Shown here in pieces: positions 6,508 to 12,729 of a stretch of 18,768 nt of DNA (its first letter is position 1; every line of letters begins with the position of its first letter). Source of the DNA: Erysipelotrichaceae bacterium (GTDB lineage Bacteria > Bacillota_I > Bacilli_A > Erysipelotrichales > Erysipelotrichaceae). The notes beneath the pieces were generated by a model. That model saw nothing but the letters and a program-made list of their open reading frames with translations. It was not told where the DNA came from and searched no databases. The position numbers and the translations under genes are program-made. Location: positions 1 through 18,768 of the forward strand of contig DMBB01000286.1 of the NCBI GenBank assembly GCA_003446295.1, in the 5' to 3' direction.

Positions 6508-7374
6508 TCAGATATTCTCCTTTGCGAACGCCAGGAAGCGTTCTGCAGCTTCAGTGAGTTCTTCAGGTTTCCATGCCAGGCCGAGCCAGCTGATCTTCAG
6601 CGGGAATTCCACCGGGATCACACGACAGTCTTTGATCAGCGGTGCAAGTGATAATGCATTGTCATAGGCAAGTCCGATGCCGCATCCTTTCCTGATCGCT
6701 GCGAACTTGCTTGTCTTGCCGCTGGTGATCACAGAGATCTTCGGCGTAAAGCCTGCGCTGATGCATGTATGATATACAGATTCAATGCCGGCTGAATCAG
6801 ATACCGTCTGAAATACATATTTTTCATCTCTCAGATCATCGATCGTCAGATGTGTGTAGGATGCGAACGGATGATTCACAGGCAGGATCGCATACAGGCC
6901 TCCTCTATGTTCAAGGGGCAGAAAGTCATCGGATTCATCCCTGTCGGGAAGCAGCAGTACATGAAAGTCACTGGTCCGGTAGCTTTCCGATCCGGTGTTC
7001 ACTCCTGTCTGGAGTGTGACGCGGATATCCGGATTTTCCTCAGTGAATGAACCAAGGAGCTCATACAGCCTGTCACTGTGCAGATACATTTTGATCACGA
7101 TCTCTTTTTTCTGATGATCGTTCAGCTGCAGGCCGCTCTTCATATGATCGATCTCTGCCAGAAAATCTTTTGAGGCATGGTAAAACAGTTCTCCCTGACT
7201 GTTCAGCAGCAGCCACTTGCCGCGTCTGATGAACAGAGGGTATCCGAGCTCTTCTTCCAGACGTTTCAATGCGCTGCTGATCGCAGGCTGTGTCATCTGA
7301 AGATCCTCGGCAGTTCTTGTAATGCTCCGGTAATCGGCAATCTTGATAAAGATCTGCAAATCGCGTGTATTCAT
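6508..7374 (-). CDS. LysR-family regulator, first of a tandem pair
   Basis: The 288-aa product has a LysR helix-turn-helix at about 5-60 (FIKIADYRSITRTAEDLQMT, then LKRLEEELGYPLFIRRGK) and an effector domain from about 88 (KEIVIKMYLHSDRLYELLGSF). A longer in-frame start at 7455 exists, but the ATG at 7374 has an excellent AGGAGGGG site and gives the standard LysR N-terminus. The longer form would also start upstream of the promoter. A -10 TATAAT lies at 7406-7411, and a T-N11-A dyad typical of LysR sites lies at 7444-7458, between this gene and the divergent kinase-like gene. By the usual LysR pattern it probably controls itself and that neighbour. Confidence 0.92.
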   Translation of the reverse strand: MNTRDLQIFIKIADYRSITRTAEDLQMTQPAISSALKRLEEELGYPLFIRRGKWLLLNSQGELFYHASKDFLAEIDHMKSGLQLNDHQKKEIVIKMYLHSDRLYELLGSFTEENPDIRVTLQTGVNTGSESYRTSDFHVLLLPDRDESDDFLPLEHRGGLYAILPVNHPFASYTHLTIDDLRDEKYVFQTVSDSAGIESVYHTCISAGFTPKISVITSGKTSKFAAIRKGCGIGLAYDNALSLAPLIKDCRVIPVEFPLKISWLGLAWKPEELTEAAERFLAFAKENI

Positions 7375-7405
7375 ACGTCCCCCTCCTGTTCTGTATCTTT
7401 TATAT

Positions 7406-7411
7406 ATTATA
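7406..7411 (-). promoter_or_regulatory. -10 element of the LysR operon
   Basis: Perfect TATAAT on the minus strand in an AT-rich stretch, about 32 bp upstream of the ATG at 7374. No good -35 is visible. Confidence 0.55.
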
Positions 7412-7443
7412 AAAAATAGTGATCCTGCAAATTGCTGTGATAT

Positions 7444-7458
7444 TTTATGATTCATAAA
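7444..7458. promoter_or_regulatory. Putative LysR-type operator (T-N11-A dyad)
   Basis: TTTATGA-T-TCATAAA is a perfect 7-bp-arm dyad containing T-N11-A, the known LysR-box pattern. It lies 33 bp upstream of the LysR -10 and about 100 bp upstream of the divergent start at 7557, a standard position for LysR-controlled divergent pairs. Confidence 0.6.
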
Positions 7459-7556
7459 TAAAACCGAACGCTGTGCAGCAGCTGCAGATCATGCAACGTT
7501 TGTTTCCATCGCGGTTCATGATGGGATATATTAATGGTAAACAAGGAGTGACAACT

Positions 7557-8216
7557 ATGGCTGAAGATGTCAGAAAAGCGTTTGATACGAAAGGCGCAAA
7601 AGAATTTGAAGCACAATACAGCAGACCCCACTGCATCGTTCTGGACAGTGAATACTGCTCCATGGGAAGAATGATCGCCGTCAGGGCATGCCAGGCCGGA
7701 GGCTATGCATACTGGGACGCAGTACTGCTGCTGGAACTGGTTCCTGAATGCGGCGTTTCCCAGGAAGATGTGGAAGCGTTTGAAACAAAACTGCGCAGTG
7801 ATGCGATCACGAAAGAAGAGATCGTTTCCGATCCCGAATATGCACGCATCAGTGCCGCGTTTGACAAAGCGATCGATATTGCCCTTGCAAAGGGGCCCTG
7901 CCTGATCCATGACCGTGCCACAAGGGAAATGATCCTGGAAAAAGGATATACCTGCGTATCTGCCCTTACCTATGCGCTGGATATTCCGGCAAAGATCGTG
8001 CGTGCCAAGATATCACCGCTCTATCATGATCTGACGGATGATGAAGAGGTTAAGGCTAAGATCCATGAAGAGGATATGATCCGCTATAACTACCACAAAG
8101 CTCACAGCGATACGGAATGGGGAAAGAAAGAAACATATGATCTTCTGATCAATACGGATATGTTTGTCAGAGACCATTCCGCTGTGATCCTCGCCTCTGC
8201 GATGAAGGAACTGTAA
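7557..8216 (+). CDS. Cytidylate-kinase-like family protein
   Basis: The 219-aa product matches the cytidylate-kinase-like family of Bacillota (PF13189 type). Family landmarks are the first strand and loop (CIVLDSEYCSMGR, 26-38, where relatives have a SREYGSGGR-like P-loop), YWD (relatives YYD), GPCLIHDR (relatives CVIVGR), and the C-terminal YHKAHSDTEWGKKETYDLLINT block around 179-200. The P-loop has lost two Gly (YCSMGR for YGSGGR), so nucleotide binding may be altered; the substrate is unknown. A longer frame begins at 7473, but AAGGAG lies 8 nt before the ATG at 7557 and the family starts there. It is divergent from a LysR pair with a LysR-type dyad between, so it is probably the regulated target. 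Confidence 0.8.
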   Translation: MAEDVRKAFDTKGAKEFEAQYSRPHCIVLDSEYCSMGRMIAVRACQAGGYAYWDAVLLLELVPECGVSQEDVEAFETKLRSDAITKEEIVSDPEYARISAAFDKAIDIALAKGPCLIHDRATREMILEKGYTCVSALTYALDIPAKIVRAKISPLYHDLTDDEEVKAKIHEEDMIRYNYHKAHSDTEWGKKETYDLLINTDMFVRDHSAVILASAMKEL

Positions 8217-8232
8217 ACCGAACGCACTGCCT

Positions 8233-8256
8233 GCCGCAGCACATACTGCGGCTTTT
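8233..8256 (+). terminator. Terminator of the kinase-like gene
   Basis: GCCGCAG (8233-8239) pairs perfectly with CTGCGGC (8246-8252) around a 6-nt loop, then TTTTAT. Confidence 0.8.
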
Positions 8257-8311
8257 ATATCCCCGTATGAATCATAAACAGAACAGGTTCATGACCGTCT
8301 GATCTTTGAAC

Positions 8312-8317
8312 TATAAT
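8312..8317 (+). promoter_or_regulatory. -10 element of the alpha/beta hydrolase gene
   Basis: Perfect TATAAT, 24 bp before the ATG at 8342. Transcription would begin near 8324, which rules out the in-frame TTG at 8306. The -35 is weak. Confidence 0.55.
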
Positions 8318-8341
8318 TTTGCTGAATCAGGGAGGCGCACC

Positions 8342-9232
8342 ATGAAAACAGTGATCAGACCGGATATCAGACGGAAGCATATTTATCTGCACCAGGGGAT
8401 CGTTTATGATCGGCAGCCATTGCTGAACGGGGAAATGCGTGATCTGCATGTTTCTCTGCTTTCTCCTGTCGGACACCGCACAAAAGATACGAACAGATAT
8501 CCCTGCATGGTATGGGTATGCGGAGGTGCATGGCGCGGAGGACGTGAGCGGGCAGCGGAGATGCTGCCGGAACTGATGTTTCTTGCAGAAGAAGGCGTCA
8601 TCATTGCGGCTGCTGAATACCGCATCATCGGTGAAGCGGTATTTCCTGCACAGATCAATGATGTCCTGACAGCCGTCAGGTTTCTCAGAACAAATGCAGA
8701 AAAGTACCATATCGACCCGGAACGCATCGGCATCATCGGCTCGTCTGCAGGAGGTCATCTGACACTGCTTGCCGCAAACAATGACGGACAGTTTGATACA
8801 CAGGCATACAGCAATGTGAGCAGCCATGTCAAATGCGCAGTTGACCTGTACGGCATTGCCGACATTGAAGCGGTCTATCAGTTCAATCTCAATGCCATCA
8901 AACAGGGAAAACGTCCCGGTCGTTCAAATATACCTGAAGAATTCCCGGAATGCATGCTGCTGGGAGGACTGCCTTCCGACGATCCTGTCCGGGCAAAGCA
9001 GGCAGGCGGGATCAACGGCATCTGTGAACACACATGCCCGGTGCTTGTCATGCACGGGAGTGATGACCATGTCGTCAACATTGAACAGAGTGAGATGTAT
9101 TATCATGCCATGACAGCAGCAGGAAAAGATGTCCGCTATTACATCGTGGATGGTGCTGATCATGGTTCTGATGAATTCTTTCAGGAAGAAACAAGGGCCG
9201 TAATCCGTGATTTCCTGAACGAAAAGCTCTGA
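8342..9232 (+). CDS. Alpha/beta hydrolase, esterase/lipase (BD-FAE/HSL-like)
   Basis: The 296-aa product has the full hydrolase layout. There is an oxyanion-hole strand VWVCGGAWRGG (57-67; relatives have HGGGW, here the first residue is Cys60). The nucleophile elbow GSSAG is at 133-137 with Ser135, the acid Asp242 is in HGSDDHVV, and the base His274 is in GADHG. AEYRI near 91-95 and FPAQINDVLTAVRFL at 101-115 are typical of carboxylesterases acting on small acyl or acetyl-sugar esters. There is no signal peptide, so it is cytosolic. GGGAGG is 6 nt before the ATG. It lies alone between a terminator and a large bidirectional hairpin. The exact substrate cannot be read from sequence. Confidence 0.9.
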   Translation: MKTVIRPDIRRKHIYLHQGIVYDRQPLLNGEMRDLHVSLLSPVGHRTKDTNRYPCMVWVCGGAWRGGRERAAEMLPELMFLAEEGVIIAAAEYRIIGEAVFPAQINDVLTAVRFLRTNAEKYHIDPERIGIIGSSAGGHLTLLAANNDGQFDTQAYSNVSSHVKCAVDLYGIADIEAVYQFNLNAIKQGKRPGRSNIPEEFPECMLLGGLPSDDPVRAKQAGGINGICEHTCPVLVMHGSDDHVVNIEQSEMYYHAMTAAGKDVRYYIVDGADHGSDEFFQEETRAVIRDFLNEKL

Positions 9233-9246
9233 GTATATCTGCACAC

Positions 9247-9298
9247 AAAAACCACAGCTGCATGAACAGTTTATATGTTCAGTACAGACTGTGGTTTT
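9247..9298. terminator. Bidirectional terminator, long two-part stem
   Basis: AAAACCACAG (9248-9257) pairs with CTGTGGTTTT (9289-9298). An inner TGAACA/TGTTCA stem extends the hairpin. A and T runs on both sides serve the hydrolase gene and the leftward ATPase gene (stop at 9300). Confidence 0.85.
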
Positions 9299-9299
9299 C

Positions 9300-10025
9300 T
9301 TATTCTTCCTCCAGCAGATGCTTCAGGATCTGTTCCCGGCTGTTGATAAACATTCTGGTAACGGTATATGCATCTGTTTCCTCGTAAGTGCATGTATGGA
9401 GCGGTCCGTCAAATGACCATAATTCCGCATCCGGGATACCGGAAAGGATCGGTGAATGCGTCGCGATGATAAACTGGGAACCAAGTTTGATGCTTTCCAT
9501 GATCTCAATCAGCATGGTCATCTGTCTGCGCGGAGACAAAGCAGCTTCCGGTTCGTCAAGCAGATAAAGACCGCGTGAACGGAAGTTTTCCTGTGCCAGG
9601 GCCAGAAAGCTTTCCCCGTGCGATCTTCTGTGGTAATACATCGGGCCTTTCGGCGTGTCCTTTGAATATTCCTCCTCGGCTGTTGCTACATTGTAGAAAC
9701 TCTCTGCCCGCAGGAAATAACCCCATCCGTTATGTTTGCGGATCCCTTTGACCAATGTGACTGCTTTGGACAGTTCCGAATGGGAGTCATATGTAGAAAA
9801 GCTGTAATTTCTGGAGCCTCCCTCAGGATTGAAGCCATAGGCAACAGCGATCGCTTCCAGCAGCGTTGATTTGCCTGACCCGTTTTCTCCTGTCAGGATC
9901 GTTGTCTGCGCATGAAAGTCGATCCTCGCCTTATCCCTGAGCGCTTCGATATTTCTCAGATAACTGTCAGATTCGATTTGATCCCAGTCAATATAGATGC
10001 TGCGGATCATCAGATCATTGTTCAT
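9300..10025 (-). CDS. Small AAA/ABC-type ATPase
   Basis: The 241-aa product is a complete single-domain ATPase: Walker A GENGSGKST at 46-54, an ABC-signature-like SHGESFLAL at 135-143, Walker B LYLLDEPE at 153-160, and the ATHSP switch at 188-192. This is the AAA_21/AAA_23-type predicted ATPase group related to RecF/SMC heads, without a coiled coil or a fused nuclease. A start 15 bp further upstream (10040) has no ribosome site, while the chosen ATG has GAGG at 7 nt. It is last in a leftward run with the phosphatase lipoprotein and carboxypeptidase genes, 59 bp after the former. Such stand-alone ATPases are common and lack a defined role. No partner nuclease or reverse transcriptase is adjacent, so a defence role is not supported. 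Confidence 0.85.
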   Translation of the reverse strand: MNNDLMIRSIYIDWDQIESDSYLRNIEALRDKARIDFHAQTTILTGENGSGKSTLLEAIAVAYGFNPEGGSRNYSFSTYDSHSELSKAVTLVKGIRKHNGWGYFLRAESFYNVATAEEEYSKDTPKGPMYYHRRSHGESFLALAQENFRSRGLYLLDEPEAALSPRRQMTMLIEIMESIKLGSQFIIATHSPILSGIPDAELWSFDGPLHTCTYEETDAYTVTRMFINSREQILKHLLEEE

Positions 10026-10084
10026 TTCTACGCCTCGCATATCATCATATACAGATCACGCTGTTCCGGATCATGTACAGTCTG

Positions 10085-11266
10085 TTACTCACAGATACGA
10101 TTCAGGAATGCTGTGATATCTTCTTCACTCATGCCTGCTTTGAGCAGGTAGTTCTTCGCATATACGGACAGGTCCGTATTTGTGATGTCGATGCTCTCAT
10201 CACCGACAATGGAACGGATCATGGCATCCAGGTTCTTTTCCAGGATCGTCTGATATTTATCCGGCTCACTGTCCGCAGTGATGCCGTAGTAATTGTCATA
10301 TGTCACCATATAATCATCTGCGATCTGCTGATAATCCGCTCCTGCCAGCGCCTCTACCAGCATGCATATAAATCCTGTACGGTCCTTTCCCTCCGTGCAG
10401 TGAATGAGATACGGAGGTTCGAGCTTTGCCAGTTCCTTCAGTCCCTGGGCAGCCGTAACGGCAAACTCTTCGGAAAGATAATTCATGTTCAGTGCCAGGG
10501 GAATGACCTGATCATTCTGGTACAGTGACAGAAAATATGGTGAGTCAAAGTTATCCTTTTCCATATATCCCCGGATCTTCAGATGACTGTCGGAAAGGTT
10601 CATGATCCCGTTCACACCCGCCTGTTCGATCAGCCGGTCAACATAGGGAGCCCTGTTATGCTGGTTGTCACAAGGAGATGCCGAGCGGTAAAGTCTGTTT
10701 TCTGCGATCCTGCCCATATGGATGCTCCGGAAATTCGCAAACTCTTCATCAGTGGTATATCGTTCACGTTCATCATAGTAATGAATATCCCGTGCCGCCT
10801 GGATATCCGCGTATTTCCCGCGTTCATTCAGATATACAGATGCAGTATCGTGTTCTTCCAGCTTTGACTGCATCCACAGGTTCAGCTTCTGATCATTCTT
10901 CTGCTGAAGACCGGCAGTCTCCCAAAGATCATCACCATAGTTGACTGCTGCCTTGATGTAATCATATCCGGGATAAGCGATCAGAAGCGGCTGGCCTGCA
11001 TCCACATAATATCCGTTGTAATACGGTACATCCTCCAGCTTGAATCCGTTGGAAAACTCAACGTTCACACTGTCCCCGTAGACAAATCCCAGCTTGTTGA
11101 AATCATCGATCGTGGATTTGATGTAGACACCGCCGAATTCCGTTTCATGAATGATGGCGCAGTTTTCGATCTTAGGCTCCGGCTGTACCTGCTCTTCTTT
11201 CTGACAGGCACAAAGCACGGATGCAGAAGCGATCACTGCTGTCAGGATCCTGTATTGACGTTTCAT
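10085..11266 (-). CDS. Secreted tyrosine-phosphatase lipoprotein
   Basis: The 393-aa product has a lipoprotein signal (LCAC, lipidated Cys21), so it works outside the membrane. Residues about 38-120 (VYIKSTIDDFNKLGFVYGDS, then PYYNGYYVDAGQPLL) resemble the small beta domain at the C-terminus of SAM hydroxide adenosyltransferases. Residues about 175-390 are a protein-tyrosine-phosphatase domain of the bacterial DSP type: LYRSASPCDN near 192-201 and the catalytic loop HCTEGKDRTG at 289-298, with nucleophile Cys290 and Arg296, which satisfies CX5R. GGAGG is 7 nt before the ATG. The gene sits 29 bp after the carboxypeptidase and 59 bp before the ATPase, in one likely operon. The substrate is unknown; phosphotyrosine protein or an inositol phosphate are both possible. 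Confidence 0.88.
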   Translation of the reverse strand: MKRQYRILTAVIASASVLCACQKEEQVQPEPKIENCAIIHETEFGGVYIKSTIDDFNKLGFVYGDSVNVEFSNGFKLEDVPYYNGYYVDAGQPLLIAYPGYDYIKAAVNYGDDLWETAGLQQKNDQKLNLWMQSKLEEHDTASVYLNERGKYADIQAARDIHYYDERERYTTDEEFANFRSIHMGRIAENRLYRSASPCDNQHNRAPYVDRLIEQAGVNGIMNLSDSHLKIRGYMEKDNFDSPYFLSLYQNDQVIPLALNMNYLSEEFAVTAAQGLKELAKLEPPYLIHCTEGKDRTGFICMLVEALAGADYQQIADDYMVTYDNYYGITADSEPDKYQTILEKNLDAMIRSIVGDESIDITNTDLSVYAKNYLLKAGMSEEDITAFLNRICE

Positions 11267-11295
11267 AACTTACCTCCGATATGATCCGCAGAAAT

Positions 11296-12573
11296 TCAGC
11301 GTCTCCTTCTGCGTCTGCGTTTACTGCCGGCTGTGATCCTGCTGACCAGCAAAATGATCAGCAGTCCTGCTGTTAAGACCGCTCCCCTGCAGAGGTACGG
11401 ATGCGAGCTGTATATTTCATTCAGGATCCGTCTGACATGAACCAGACGGCTGTAGGATATATCTTCCCCTAATTCAAAATCATATTCATACAGTACGGTA
11501 TCGCCGGAGTAAACACGGATCGTTCCGAGGTGTTCTCCCTGACTGACAGGGGCAGTGATCTCTTGAGGAAAATCAGCAGTCACCCGGATGTCTTCACTGT
11601 CCAGGACATCCCGTGAAAATGATTCTTCACTGTACACGGTAATATATTCTGTTTTTGAATCGATCACAGGTATCTTCGCCAGCATATCTCCGGCAGGGAT
11701 CAGTTCCCTGCGGCTCATATGTTCTGACAGCCAACCGTAAACCGTCATTGCATCATTGACCGCTGAGGCAGGATCGTTCGGAGCCTTTCCTGTTATAAGC
11801 ACCAGATCCATTCCGTTGATCTCTGCTCCGGATGCCAGACATCTCCCGGCAGGATAGGTAAACCCTGTCTTGCCGCCGGCAAACCCGGGTACAGGGAGAT
11901 CCTTGATCATGCTCCAAACGGTAGATTCCATCGGAATGCCGTTGGGATTGGACGCAACAGGTGTGCTTAAATACGTGCGCTTTCCGAGAAGTTCCCGGAA
12001 GAATTCATTCTGATAACAATAACTGAACAGCGTCTCAATATCACGGCATGTGCTGTAGTGATCGCCGTCATGCAGTCCGGTCGGATTGACAAAGTGCGTG
12101 TCGTGCATGCCCAGTTCTTCTGCCTTGCGGTTCATATGATCCACAAAGGCAGGCACAGAGCCGTCAATGCGTATCGCCAGGGCGTTGACGCACTCCGCAC
12201 CGGATGCCAGAGCCGTTCCGTACAGCAGATCGCGCACGGTCGGTTCGTCCCCGATCTGATACCCTGCCACCGATGCATTTGCCTCAAACAGTCCGGCTGC
12301 CATTTCAGGCGTGATCATGATCCGTTCGTCCTTGTCCGAAAGTGCTTCGATTGCCAGGATCTCTGTCATCAGTTTGGTCATTGATGCAGGATACATCCTG
12401 TCTTCAGAATTCAGCGACCAGATCACCTGACCGTTTCCGGTATCCACCAGGTAAACATATTCACTGGCAATATCCGGTGCGTTGTCCGGATGTTCATTTT
12501 CCGCAGCCGCTGTCAGTGTGAGACTGCATATTGTAAGCAGGCTGATGCCTGCAGCCAAGATCTTTTTCTGCAT
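11296..12573 (-). CDS. D-alanyl-D-alanine carboxypeptidase (S11 family)
   Basis: The 425-aa product is a PBP5/DacA-type serine peptidase that trims the terminal D-Ala of peptidoglycan stem peptides. It has a signal peptide (residues 1-24, ending TAAA), the SxxK box SMTK at 64-67 and the KTG box at 235-237. The middle box reads SGAE (124-127), where many relatives have SGN, so the Asn is absent; some Bacillota paralogues share this. After a beta-rich C-domain comes one membrane segment (about 394-412) and a tail of seven Arg, which should hold the C-terminus inside the cell. A GTG start 36 bp upstream is possible, but the ATG matches the signal peptide. No ribosome site is visible, and a TATAAT ends 6 bp upstream, suggesting a leaderless message. 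First gene of a three-gene leftward run. Confidence 0.9.
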   Translation of the reverse strand: MQKKILAAGISLLTICSLTLTAAAENEHPDNAPDIASEYVYLVDTGNGQVIWSLNSEDRMYPASMTKLMTEILAIEALSDKDERIMITPEMAAGLFEANASVAGYQIGDEPTVRDLLYGTALASGAECVNALAIRIDGSVPAFVDHMNRKAEELGMHDTHFVNPTGLHDGDHYSTCRDIETLFSYCYQNEFFRELLGKRTYLSTPVASNPNGIPMESTVWSMIKDLPVPGFAGGKTGFTYPAGRCLASGAEINGMDLVLITGKAPNDPASAVNDAMTVYGWLSEHMSRRELIPAGDMLAKIPVIDSKTEYITVYSEESFSRDVLDSEDIRVTADFPQEITAPVSQGEHLGTIRVYSGDTVLYEYDFELGEDISYSRLVHVRRILNEIYSSHPYLCRGAVLTAGLLIILLVSRITAGSKRRRRRRR

Positions 12574-12579
12574 GTATGT

Positions 12580-12608
12580 ATTATATCGTTTCAGATACAC
12601 CGTGATCA
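12580..12608 (-). promoter_or_regulatory. Putative leaderless promoter of the carboxypeptidase gene
   Basis: TATAAT (12585-12580, minus strand) lies exactly 6 bp before the ATG at 12573, so +1 would be the A of ATG. The -35 at 17 bp (TGATCA) matches only half of TTGACA. Confidence 0.4.
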
Positions 12609-12659
12609 CTTATTTACAGTGCCTCAGCATTCTTAAAATTCATGTGCGGACGCAGATGC

Positions 12660-12698
12660 ATTGCTGAACAGAAAAAATCCGTTCAGCAATTCATTTTT
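12660..12698 (+). promoter_or_regulatory. Hairpin with T-run upstream of recQ-like gene
   Basis: ATTGCTGAAC (12660-12669) pairs perfectly with GTTCAGCAAT (12681-12690) around an 11-nt A-rich loop; TCATTTTT follows. It has the form of a terminator or attenuator but lies 30 bp before the start of the helicase gene, with no gene on this strand ending just upstream. It could equally be a protein-binding dyad. Confidence 0.5.
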
Positions 12699-12729
12699 CT
12701 GTCAAAATGATATGGAAAGGAAAACGAGG

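Noticed and set aside
8306..8341. TTG start extending the alpha/beta hydrolase
   Set aside because: It precedes the TATAAT at 8312-8317 and has no ribosome site.
9300..10025. ATPase as part of a defence system (Septu, retron or OLD-like)
   Set aside because: No nuclease, reverse transcriptase or Toprim partner next to it; neighbours are cell-envelope genes.
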